Assembly: GCF_001418325.1 (NCBI RefSeq)
Contig: NZ_LIPN01000001.1
Location: 1 to 32,341 of the forward strand
DNA from: Streptomyces atriruber
GTDB taxonomy: Bacteria; Actinomycetota; Actinomycetes; Streptomycetales; Streptomycetaceae
Direction: 5' to 3'
Length of the DNA stretch: 32,341 bases
This document shows, piece by piece, positions 9,862 to 16,679 of the stretch. The notes below the pieces were generated by a model. It worked only from the letters and a program-made list of their open reading frames with translations. It made no database searches and had not been told where the DNA came from. The translations under genes and the position numbers were made by a program. Positions within the stretch are counted from its first letter, which is position 1, and each line of letters opens with the position of its first letter.

Positions 9862-10533
9862 ATGAAGCGCTCAGGTCCACTCCTCACCCTTCTGACCGGG
9901 CTGCTGCTCGCCCTGTTCATGCTGTCGCTCAACGCGACGACGGAGACGGGCAGTTCGTCGTACGGCGGGGACGCGCCCGACACCGCGGCGTCCTCCCCCG
10001 CCAAGGGCACGGCGAAGGGCACGCCGAAGCCCTCCGCGCAGCCGACGCGGTCACCGGCCGCGAAGCCGCCGTCGAAGGCCGAGTACGCGGGCCGCACCGA
10101 CGACGACACCTCCGCGGTCTCCATCTCGGTGCGCGACAGCAAGGCCATCGCCTACTACTGCGACGGCCGCGACACGGAGTCCTGGCTCAAGGGGAACGTC
10201 GAGGACGACGGCTCGATGCGCCTGACCGGCAAGCACGGCGCGAAGCTCGACGGGCAGATCACCGGCAAGAAGGTCCGCGGCACCGTCGACGTCGACGAAG
10301 AGACCCGGAAGTTCACCGCGGACAAGGCCGTCAAGCCCTCCGGGCTGTACCGCGCCACGACCGAGGTGCGCGGCGCGCAGCTCGACGGCGGCTGGATCGT
10401 CCTGCCCGACGGTCGGCAGGTCGGCATCCTCAAGCGCGACGGCAAGCCCGCGAAGGCCCCGCGGATCGACCCCGGGACCGGCACCGTCCGGGTCGACGGC
10501 GACGTCGTCACCGCCCGCCCCGTGACGCCCTAG
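9862..10533 (+). CDS. Membrane-anchored or secreted hypothetical protein
   Basis: 223 aa. The ATG has a strong GGGGGAGG site 5 nt upstream. Residues 1-25 form a basic start plus hydrophobic segment (LLTLLTGLLLALFMLSL), a signal anchor. Next comes a Ser/Thr/Pro/Lys-rich linker to about 75, then an extracytoplasmic domain rich in beta-type alternation (AIAYYCDGRDTESWLKGNV, RLTGKHGAKLDGQITGK, GGWIVLPDGRQVGILKRDG). There is one cysteine and no lipobox. It is 30 bp before the DUF6529-like gene on the same strand, so it may belong to that redox module. Family not recognised. Confidence 0.8.
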   Translation: MKRSGPLLTLLTGLLLALFMLSLNATTETGSSSYGGDAPDTAASSPAKGTAKGTPKPSAQPTRSPAAKPPSKAEYAGRTDDDTSAVSISVRDSKAIAYYCDGRDTESWLKGNVEDDGSMRLTGKHGAKLDGQITGKKVRGTVDVDEETRKFTADKAVKPSGLYRATTEVRGAQLDGGWIVLPDGRQVGILKRDGKPAKAPRIDPGTGTVRVDGDVVTARPVTP

Positions 10534-10563
10534 CGACCCGTACCGCCGTGAAGGGAGACCCGC

Positions 10564-11157
10564 ATGAGCGTCGACCCGAGCGCCCCCACCCAGGGCGGAT
10601 TCCCCGTGCCCCCTGGCGCGACCGGCCACCGCAGAGCGGGCGCCGCCCGCTATCTGCTGCCCGCGCTGACCGCCGCGGCCGTGGCCGTCGGCCTCGGCGC
10701 GTACGGCAAGGCCCACGATCCGGCGGGCACCGCCTTCAACCTGGCCGGGTTCAGCAGCACGAGCGCCGTCAAGGCCTGGCTGGGCACGACGGCGTTCGCC
10801 TTCGCGCTGCTCCAGGTCGTGTCGGCGCTGATGCTGTACGGGCGGCTCCCGGGGCCCTCCTGGTCGGCGGCGCTGCACCGCTGGGCGGGCCGGATCGCGT
10901 TCCTGGTCTCCGTCCCCGTGGCGGTGCACTGCCTCTACGCGCTCGGCTACCAGACGTACTCGACGCGCGTGCTGTGGCACTCGCTGCTCGGCTGCTTCTT
11001 CTACGGGGCGTTCAGCGCCAAGATGCTGCTCCTGCGCACGGAGCGGCTGCCGGGCTGGCTGCTGCCCGTGGTCGCTGGCCTGGTCTTCGCCGCGCTGACG
11101 GGCATCTGGCTCTCTTCGGCACTGTGGTTCTTCCGCACGTTCGGGGTGACGGCATGA
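10564..11157 (+). CDS. Five-helix integral membrane protein (DUF6529-like)
   Basis: 197 aa with five predicted membrane helices at about 30-48, 72-92, 110-130, 137-157 and 165-190. Three histidines sit at helix ends or inside helices (His105 in HRWAGR, His122 in VHCLYALG, His139 in LWHSLLG), an arrangement that could bind b-type haem. That is an inference, not a family fact. GGGAG ribosome site. The stop overlaps the ATG of the Rieske gene (ATGA), so the two proteins are probably made in equal amounts and form a complex. Confidence 0.82.
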   Translation: MSVDPSAPTQGGFPVPPGATGHRRAGAARYLLPALTAAAVAVGLGAYGKAHDPAGTAFNLAGFSSTSAVKAWLGTTAFAFALLQVVSALMLYGRLPGPSWSAALHRWAGRIAFLVSVPVAVHCLYALGYQTYSTRVLWHSLLGCFFYGAFSAKMLLLRTERLPGWLLPVVAGLVFAALTGIWLSSALWFFRTFGVTA

Positions 11158-11612
11158 GCGGGAGCGCGTCGCGGCGGGCGGTCCTGGCGGCGGGTGCGGT
11201 GGCGCTCGCGGCGGGGTGCACCAAGTACGGCGACGAGGGGGCGGAGCCGGCGCCGCCGGAGTCTCCCGCGTCGGACGGCGGCACGCCCGCCTCGGAGACG
11301 TCGGCGGCCGACGGGGAGCCCGCGGGCCCGGAGCTGGCCAAGACCTCCGAGGTGCCGGTGGGCGGCGGCAAGGTCGTCAAGGACAAGAAGGTCGTCGTGA
11401 CGCAGCCGGAGAGCGGCACCTTCAAGGCCTTCTCCGCGGTCTGCACCCACTCGGGCTGCATCGTCGCGGAGGTGGCGGACGGCACGATCAACTGCCCCTG
11501 TCACGGCAGCAAGTACCGGGTGGCCGACGCGTCGGTGGCGGACGGGCCCGCCCCGCGCCCGCTGCCCGCGGAGAAGATCACGGTCACCGGAAATTCGATC
11601 ACCCTGGGCTGA
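11154..11612 (+). CDS. Rieske [2Fe-2S] protein, Tat-exported lipoprotein
   Basis: 152 aa. The N-terminus has a twin-arginine start (ASRRAVLAAG), a hydrophobic run and a lipobox ending LAAGC with Cys22, so it should be folded in the cytoplasm, exported by Tat and lipid-anchored outside. A disordered Pro/Ser/Ala linker leads to the Rieske domain. CTHSGC (97-102) and CPCHGS (114-119) supply the Cys97/His99 and Cys114/His117 cluster ligands and the Cys102-Cys116 disulphide. The start overlaps the preceding membrane gene by four bases. It is likely to be the electron carrier of a small membrane redox pair. Confidence 0.92.
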   Translation: MSGSASRRAVLAAGAVALAAGCTKYGDEGAEPAPPESPASDGGTPASETSAADGEPAGPELAKTSEVPVGGGKVVKDKKVVVTQPESGTFKAFSAVCTHSGCIVAEVADGTINCPCHGSKYRVADASVADGPAPRPLPAEKITVTGNSITLG

Positions 11613-11622
11613 CGCGGGGCCG

Positions 11623-11628
11623 TACGCT
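11623..11628 (+). promoter_or_regulatory. Possible -10 box (TACGCT), leaderless promoter of the first RlaP-type gene
   Basis: TACGCT is followed by seven bases and then the ATG at 11636, and no ribosome site is present. This spacing fits a leaderless transcript. No good -35 box is visible. Read-through from the Rieske gene, which ends 23 bp upstream, is the alternative. Confidence 0.4.
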
Positions 11629-11635
11629 CCCCTCC

Positions 11636-12322
11636 ATGCACCCTCAGGACCTGGTACGCGACCACACCGTCTACTCCTGCGTGATGGGTTCGCGCGCCTT
11701 CGGCCTGGCCACGGACGACAGCGACACCGACCGCAGGGGCGTCTTCCTGGCTCCCGCACCGCTGTTCTGGCGCTTCGAGAAGCCCCCGACGCACGTGGAC
11801 GGCCCCGCCGAGGAACAGTTCAGCTGGGAGCTGGAGCGTTTCTGCGAGCTCGCCCTGCGCGCCAATCCGAACGTCCTGGAGTGCCTGCACTCCCCGCTCG
11901 TGGCGCACGTCACGGACACCGGACGCGAACTCCTCGCGCTCCGCGACGCGTTCCTCTCCCGCCAGGCCCACGACACGTTCGCCCGCTACGCGCTGGGCCA
12001 GCGCAGGAAGCTCGACGCCGACATCCGCACGCACGGCGCCCCGCGCTGGAAGCACGCCATGCACCTGCTGCGGCTGCTGATGTCCTGCCGCGACCTGCTG
12101 CGCACCGGCGAGCTGACGATCGACGTCGGCGACCAGCGGGAGCCGCTGCTCGCGGTGAAGCGCGGCGAGCGGTCCTGGCCTCAGGTCGAGGCGTGGATGA
12201 ACCGTCTCGCCGCCGAGGCGGAGGACGCGGCCGCGCACTCCCCGCTCCCCGCCGGGCCCGACCGGGAGCGGATCGAGGACTTCCTGTTCCGCACGCGCCG
12301 GGTGTCAGCCCTGGAGGCGTAA
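11636..12322 (+). CDS. RlaP-type nucleotidyltransferase (PF10127-like), copy 1
   Basis: 228 aa member of the DNA-polymerase-beta-like nucleotidyltransferase superfamily. The active-site strand reads MGSRAFGLATDDSDTDRRGV, with the family GS (18-19) and the metal-binding pair Asp30/Asp32; a third acid may be Glu60. The remainder is helical with the hydrophobic/basic pattern of RlaP (RNA-repair-associated) proteins (KHAMHLLRLLMSCRDLL). In other bacteria RlaP proteins occur beside RNA ligases in predicted RNA-repair systems; no ligase is visible here. Its last 18 bp overlap the convergent second copy. Confidence 0.85.
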   Translation: MHPQDLVRDHTVYSCVMGSRAFGLATDDSDTDRRGVFLAPAPLFWRFEKPPTHVDGPAEEQFSWELERFCELALRANPNVLECLHSPLVAHVTDTGRELLALRDAFLSRQAHDTFARYALGQRRKLDADIRTHGAPRWKHAMHLLRLLMSCRDLLRTGELTIDVGDQREPLLAVKRGERSWPQVEAWMNRLAAEAEDAAAHSPLPAGPDRERIEDFLFRTRRVSALEA

Positions 12323-13069
12323 GCGCACGACGAGGTCGTGCAGCGCGTCGTACGCCGCGTGGGAACCGGGCAGGGCTGACTCCGCCTGCGCCTCGTCCAG
12401 GAGAGCGTGCAGCCGCTCCACGTCGGCGGCCACGCGCGCGTGGTCCACGTCGGCGCCGCCGTGCTCGGCCTCGGCCTTGGCGGCGACGAGTTCGGGCAGG
12501 TACGCGGGGGCGTCCTTCACCTCGTCGACGAGCGTGGGCAGGTGGGCCGCCACGGTACCGGCGCGCATCAGGTGGAGGCCGGTGAGCAGCACGCGGAAGG
12601 TGTAGAGCAGCGGCTTGAGCTCGCCGTTCTTCTCGAAGAGCCGCCACTGGGTGTTGGCGAACCCCCGGTAGTGGTGGGCGTGGTGGCTGGTGAGGACGTC
12701 CGGCGCGAGCGCGACGAGCTCGGCGTGCGCGTCGGTGGTGTGCACGACCAGCGGGGAGAGCAGCTGTTCCAGGACGTATCCGTTGTGCCGCAGCATCAGC
12801 CGGACGAACTTGCGCAGGTCGTGCGTGACGAGGTCCATCTCGACGCCGTCCCTGTCCCACATCCGCGACCGTGTCTCGTCCGGCTCCCGCAGCCCCACCA
12901 GGTCGGTCACGGGCAGCAGGTGCACGCCCCGCAGGTCCACGTCCGAGTCGCGCGAGGGGAAGCCGTACAGGTGCGCTCCGGAGACCGTCGCGAAGAGCAG
13001 CGGGTCGGTCTGCTCGGCGACGACGGAGGTGAGGTCGATGTCGAGGTCGGGGCCCAGGTCCACAGTCAT
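12305..13069 (-). CDS. RlaP-type nucleotidyltransferase (PF10127-like), copy 2
   Basis: 254 aa paralogue of the gene at 11636. Active-site strand VSGAHLYGFPSRDSDVDLRG, with Ser30-Gly31 and Asp43/Asp45; Asp79 in VEMDLVTHDL is a plausible third metal ligand. It shares the xLSPLVV and TFRVLLTGLHLMRAG blocks that correspond to NVLECLHSPLV and MHLLRLLMSCRDLLRTG in copy 1. It is the third gene of the nrtR-draG-rlaP operon, starting only 3 bp after the draG stop. Predicted activity is transfer of a nucleotide to RNA or another acceptor; the substrate is unknown. Confidence 0.87.
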   Translation of the reverse strand: MTVDLGPDLDIDLTSVVAEQTDPLLFATVSGAHLYGFPSRDSDVDLRGVHLLPVTDLVGLREPDETRSRMWDRDGVEMDLVTHDLRKFVRLMLRHNGYVLEQLLSPLVVHTTDAHAELVALAPDVLTSHHAHHYRGFANTQWRLFEKNGELKPLLYTFRVLLTGLHLMRAGTVAAHLPTLVDEVKDAPAYLPELVAAKAEAEHGGADVDHARVAADVERLHALLDEAQAESALPGSHAAYDALHDLVVRLRLQG

Positions 13070-13072
13070 GGC

Positions 13073-14074
13073 TCAAGCGTCCCAGAGCGCCCCGAACTCC
13101 TGGAGCTCGACCCTGTGTTCGATCCGTCCGGCCCACTCCGCGGGCCAGGCGTCCGCGCCGAGGTGGGCCCCCGCGAAGGCGCCCGTGAGACAGGCGATCG
13201 AGTCCGAGTCCCCGGACGTGCAGGCGGCCCTGCGCAGGGCGGTGACCGGTTCGTCGACGAACATCAGGAAGCACAGCAGCCCGGTGGCGAAGGCCTCCTC
13301 GGCGATCCAGCCCTCGCCGGTCGCGAGGCAGGGGTCGGTCTCGGGCGAGGGCGTGCGCAGCGCGTCCCGGAGCCGCTCCAGCGCGCCGAGGCACTCGTCC
13401 CAGCCGCGCGCGATGAACGCCTGCGGTGTCGCGTCCCCGCCCCGCCGCCACAGCTCGCCGAGCCAGCGCTCGTGGTACGTCTCCCGGTTCTCGTACGCGT
13501 ACGAGCGCAGCAGCCCGACGAGTCCCGTCGGCTCGGCGCCCTGGGCGAGCAGCCGCACGGCATGGGCGGTGAGGTCGGCGGCGGCGAGCGCGGTCGGGTG
13601 GCCGTGGGTGAGGGCGGACTGCAGCTGGGCGGCGCCCGCCCGCTGTTCGTCGCCGAGGCCCGGCGCGAGCCCGATCGGCGCCACCCGCATATTGGCGCCG
13701 CAGCCCTTGGAGTGCACCTGGCTCGCCTCCTCCCACGGCTTGCCGGTCTTGAGGAGGTAGCAGGCCTTCAGGCAGGTGTTGCCGGGCGCGCGGTTGTTCT
13801 CCGGCGACTGGTACCACGCCACGAACTCCTCGCGCAGCGGCCGCTCCAGCCGCTTGGGGCCGAGCGGGCCGCGGTCCATGGCGGTGCGCAGGCCACGGCT
13901 CAGCGCGAGCGTCATCTGGGTGTCGTCGGTGATGTACGCGGGGGCGGGCAGCGCCATGTCGCGCCAGGGCCCGCACTTCGCGAGGATCGAGGGCACGTCG
14001 TTGAACTCGGTCGGGAAGCCGAGCGCGTCCCCCAGCGCGAGGCCGATGAGGGATCCGGTGGCGGCTCGCTTCAT
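13073..14074 (-). CDS. ADP-ribosylglycohydrolase (DraG family)
   Basis: 333 aa. It hydrolyses ADP-ribose from modified protein or nucleic-acid targets, using two magnesium ions. GSLIGLALGDALGFPTEF opens the protein, TDDT (49-52) and SGDSDSIACLTGAFAGA (from 287, with Asp289 and Asp291) supply the metal ligands, and length and order are normal for the family. Its ATG overlaps the nrtR stop (ATGA) and it is 3 bp from the RlaP gene, so all three are translationally linked. A GGAAGGA site is also present. The target of de-ADP-ribosylation cannot be read from the sequence. Confidence 0.93.
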   Translation of the reverse strand: MKRAATGSLIGLALGDALGFPTEFNDVPSILAKCGPWRDMALPAPAYITDDTQMTLALSRGLRTAMDRGPLGPKRLERPLREEFVAWYQSPENNRAPGNTCLKACYLLKTGKPWEEASQVHSKGCGANMRVAPIGLAPGLGDEQRAGAAQLQSALTHGHPTALAAADLTAHAVRLLAQGAEPTGLVGLLRSYAYENRETYHERWLGELWRRGGDATPQAFIARGWDECLGALERLRDALRTPSPETDPCLATGEGWIAEEAFATGLLCFLMFVDEPVTALRRAACTSGDSDSIACLTGAFAGAHLGADAWPAEWAGRIEHRVELQEFGALWDA

Positions 14075-14796
14075 GAGGGCTGTCCTTCCGGGGCGGGGCG
14101 GAGCAGGGGCGGGTGCAGGGCGGTTGCGGTGCCGGCCCGGAAGAGGGCCGCGGGCTTGCCGCGTCCGCCGGTCAGCCGCGCGGCGCCGGGGACGGCCTCC
14201 ACGAGCCCGGCCGTGCCGACCACCTTGCGGCGGAAGTTGGCGGGGTCGAGCTCGGCGCCCCACACCGCTTCGTAGACCTGGCGCAGCTCGCCGAGCGTGA
14301 ACTCGGGCGCGCAGAAGGCCGTGGCGAGCCCGGTGTACTCGAGCTTGGCGCCGACCCGGTCGTGGGCGTCGGCGAGGATCCGGTCGTGGTCGAAGGCGAG
14401 CGGACGGTAGGTCGCCGGGCTGTAGGGCAGCCAGGCCGCGCGGGCCGCGTCGCCGCCGCCGCGGACGTCCGGCGGGTCGGGGACGAGCGCCGCGAACGCG
14501 ACGGAGACGACCCGCATGCGCGGATCACGGTCCGGCTCGCTGTAGGTGCGCACCTGCTCCAGGTGCAGCCCTCCGACATCGGCGATCCCGGTCTCCTCGG
14601 CGAGCTCCCGCCCCGCGGCGGCCTCGGCCGACTCCTCGGGGAGCACGAAGCCGCCCGGCAGGGCCCAGCGCCCGGCGTACGGCTCCTGGCCGCGCTCGAC
14701 GAGCAGGACGTGCAGCGCGCCCTCGCGGACGGTGAACACGGCCAGGTCCACGGTGACGGCGAAGGGCTCGAAGGCGTACTTGTCGTACCCCTGCAT
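14071..14796 (-). CDS. NrtR-type transcriptional regulator (Nudix + winged helix)
   Basis: 241 aa. The N-terminal Nudix domain (about 10-140) has a fully canonical box from Gly49 to Ile71 (GFVLPEES...RELAEETGI), and the C-terminal winged-helix region (about 160-230: FTLGELRQVYEAVWG, NFRRKVVGTAGLV, GRGKPAALFR) is typical of NrtR. NrtR repressors bind ADP-ribose and control NAD-related genes. This one heads an operon with an ADP-ribosylglycohydrolase, whose product would be exactly that ligand. The intact Nudix box means it may also hydrolyse its effector. Promoter, operator-like repeat and ribosome site all lie in the 86 bp upstream. Confidence 0.9.
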   Translation of the reverse strand: MQGYDKYAFEPFAVTVDLAVFTVREGALHVLLVERGQEPYAGRWALPGGFVLPEESAEAAAGRELAEETGIADVGGLHLEQVRTYSEPDRDPRMRVVSVAFAALVPDPPDVRGGGDAARAAWLPYSPATYRPLAFDHDRILADAHDRVGAKLEYTGLATAFCAPEFTLGELRQVYEAVWGAELDPANFRRKVVGTAGLVEAVPGAARLTGGRGKPAALFRAGTATALHPPLLRPAPEGQPS

Positions 14797-14801
14797 GCAC
14801 C

Positions 14802-14852
14802 ACCACCCCCCTCTCTTTATAGTCTCGTTGACTATAAAGAGAGGGGGGTGGT
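14802..14852. repeat. Perfect inverted repeat, 23-bp arms with 5-nt loop
   Basis: The left arm 14802-14824 and right arm 14830-14852 are exactly complementary; the loop is TCGTT. The inner part is AT-rich (TTTATAGTC) and the outer part is CT-rich, unlike ordinary terminators here. As RNA read from the upstream RluB-like gene it would form a long hairpin covering the nrtR ribosome site. Confidence 0.85.
14818..14836. promoter_or_regulatory. Probable NrtR operator
   Basis: TATAGTC-N5-GACTATA is a 19-bp perfect palindrome overlapping the -10 box of the nrtR promoter. A dimeric NrtR bound here would block polymerase, so self-repression released by ADP-ribose is the natural model. Whether it matches the lineage's NrtR consensus has not been checked. 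Confidence 0.65.
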
Positions 14853-14860
14853 CCGCACAA
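14831..14860 (-). promoter_or_regulatory. Promoter of the nrtR-draG-rlaP operon
   Basis: The minus strand has TTGTGC (14860-14855), an 18-bp spacer and TATAGT (14836-14831). The expected start is near 14824-14825, inside the loop of the inverted repeat, so this transcript would lack the left arm of the RNA hairpin. A GAGAGGGGGG ribosome site lies about 9 nt before the nrtR ATG. Confidence 0.55.
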
Positions 14861-14882
14861 GGGATTCCCGGGGACTACCGGC

Positions 14883-16010
14883 CTACAGGTCGACTTCCTG
14901 CATCAGCATCCCGACCTCCGTGTTGGACAGCCGCCGCAGCCAGCCGGACTTCTGGTCGCCCAGGGTGATCGGCCCGAAGGCGACCCGCACCAGCTTGTCG
15001 ACGGGGAAGCCCGCCTCGGCGAGCATGCGCCGCACGATGTGCTTGCGGCCCTCGTGGAGGGTGACCTCGACCAGGTAGTTCTTGCCGGTCTGCTCGACGA
15101 CGCGGAAGTGGTCCGCACGGGCGTACCCGTCCTCCAGCTGGATGCCGTCCTTGAGCTGCTTGCCCAGGTCGCGCGGGATGGGGCCCACGATGTGCGCGAG
15201 GTAGACCTTCTTCACGCCGTACTTGGGGTGGGTCAGGCGGTGCGCCAGCTCGCCGTGGTTGGTGAGCAGGATGACACCCTCGGTCTCGGTGTCGAGCCGC
15301 CCCACGTGGAAGAGCCGCGTCTCGCGGTTGGTCACGTAGTCGCCCAGGCACTGCCGGCCCTCGGTGTCCTCCATGGTGGAGACGACGCCGGCGGGCTTGT
15401 TCAGGGAGAAGAACTGGTACGACTGGGTGGCCACGGTCAGGCCGTCGACCTTGATCTCGTCCTTCTCCGGGTCGACGCGCAGCCCCTGCTCCAGGACGAT
15501 CTCGCCGTTGACCTCGACGCGGGCCTCCTCGACCAGCTCCTCGCAGGCGCGGCGCGAGCCGTAGCCCGCGCGGGCCAGGACCTTCTGCAGCCGCTCGCCC
15601 TCCTGCTCGGCGCCCGGGAAGGTCTTGGGCAGGTTGGTCTTCGGCTTGCCCGCGTACCGCTCGCGGTTGCGCTCCTCGGCCCGCGCGTCGTACTCACGCG
15701 AGGTGGCCGGGGCCCAGCGCCCCCGTCCGTTGCCCTGGCCCTGCTTGGGCCCGCCCTTGGCGCCGCCGCGCGCCGAGGCGCCACGGCCCGACTTCGGACC
15801 GGCCTGCGTGCCGCCGGAGCCCACGTCGTAGCGCCGCTCCTCGGGACGCGGCTTCTTCGGACGGCCGGAGCCGCCCTGCTTGTCATCGCGGTTGTTCCCG
15901 GCACCGCGGTGGTTACCGCGGCCACCGCTGCTCCCGCCGCGGCCGCCGCTGTTGCCACCACGGCTCCCGCCGTTGTTTCCGCTGCTGTTCCTGCCGCTGC
16001 TGCTTCGCAT
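14883..16010 (-). CDS. RluB/RsuA-family rRNA pseudouridine synthase with long RGG-like extension
   Basis: 375 aa from ATG 16010 (a TTG one codon earlier is possible). Residues 1-140 are low complexity: Gly/Arg/Asn/Ser-rich RGG-like repeats, then a basic linker. An S4 RNA-binding domain follows (ERLQKVLARAGYGSRRACEE), then the catalytic domain with the active-site aspartate in HVGRLDTETEGVILLTNHG. The family converts a uridine in rRNA to pseudouridine. It is the last gene of the parA-RHH-scpA-scpB operon, 12 bp after scpB, as is usual in actinobacteria. The specific rRNA position is not readable. Confidence 0.93.
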   Translation of the reverse strand: MRSSSGRNSSGNNGGSRGGNSGGRGGSSGGRGNHRGAGNNRDDKQGGSGRPKKPRPEERRYDVGSGGTQAGPKSGRGASARGGAKGGPKQGQGNGRGRWAPATSREYDARAEERNRERYAGKPKTNLPKTFPGAEQEGERLQKVLARAGYGSRRACEELVEEARVEVNGEIVLEQGLRVDPEKDEIKVDGLTVATQSYQFFSLNKPAGVVSTMEDTEGRQCLGDYVTNRETRLFHVGRLDTETEGVILLTNHGELAHRLTHPKYGVKKVYLAHIVGPIPRDLGKQLKDGIQLEDGYARADHFRVVEQTGKNYLVEVTLHEGRKHIVRRMLAEAGFPVDKLVRVAFGPITLGDQKSGWLRRLSNTEVGMLMQEVDL

Positions 16011-16022
16011 CAAAAGTTCCGT

Positions 16023-16679
16023 CTAGTCGGCTGTGTCCTGGGTGTACTCGTACCCCGGCGCTTCGGGTGCGTCCGGGTCGAACGACGGGACACCTTCCTG
16101 CGTCTCCCCCTCGATCGCGTCCGCCTCGGGGAGGAAGGGCGCGAGCTCCGGGAGCTCGTCCAGGCCGCGCAGGCCCATCCGCTCCAGGAAGTAGTTCGTC
16201 GTCCTGTACAGGATCGCACCTGTTTCGGGTTCCGCGCCCGCCTCCTCCACCAGCCCCCTCTGGAGGAGCGTGCGCATCACGCCGTCACAGTTCACCCCGC
16301 GCACCGCGGAGACCCTGGAACGGCTGACCGGCTGGCGGTACGCGACGACGGCAAGGGTCTCCAGGGCCGCCTGGGTGAGCCGCGCCTGCTGTCCGTCCAG
16401 GACGAAGCCCTCCACGGCCGCGGCGTACTCGGGCCGCGTGTAGAACCGCCACCCGCCGGCCACCAGACGCAGCTCGAAGCCCCGCTTCTGCACGGTGTAC
16501 TCATCGGCGAGCTCCCGCAGCGCGTCGGCGACGGCGCGCCGCGGCCGCTGCAGGATCTTCGCGAGGTGCTCCTCGGTGGCCGGTTCGTCGACGACCATCA
16601 GGACCGCCTCCAGGGCGGGCCGCAGCTCCAGCTCGGCCACGGCACCGGAAAGCTCCCCGACAGGGCTCTGCGCGCTCAC
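16023..16679 (-). CDS. scpB: Segregation and condensation protein B
   Basis: 218 aa winged-helix subunit of the SMC-ScpAB condensin complex. Conserved stretches LRPALEAVLMVVDEPATEEHLA, LTQAALETLAVVAYRQPVSR, VRGVNCDGVMRTLLQRGLVEE and YRTTNYFLERMGLRGLDELPEL are all present. An acidic C-terminal tail follows. The GTG start overlaps the scpA stop by four bases (GTGA); the longer in-frame extension is rejected. Confidence 0.95.
   Translation of the reverse strand: MSAQSPVGELSGAVAELELRPALEAVLMVVDEPATEEHLAKILQRPRRAVADALRELADEYTVQKRGFELRLVAGGWRFYTRPEYAAAVEGFVLDGQQARLTQAALETLAVVAYRQPVSRSRVSAVRGVNCDGVMRTLLQRGLVEEAGAEPETGAILYRTTNYFLERMGLRGLDELPELAPFLPEADAIEGETQEGVPSFDPDAPEAPGYEYTQDTAD

Noticed and set aside
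9498..11153. Long plus-strand frame ending in the Rieske gene
   Set aside because: Only the part from ATG 11154 resembles a protein; the rest runs out of frame through two real genes.
11910..13976. 688-codon minus-strand frame across both RlaP genes and draG
   Set aside because: Arg/Pro/Ala-rich shadow; the true frames have intact active sites.
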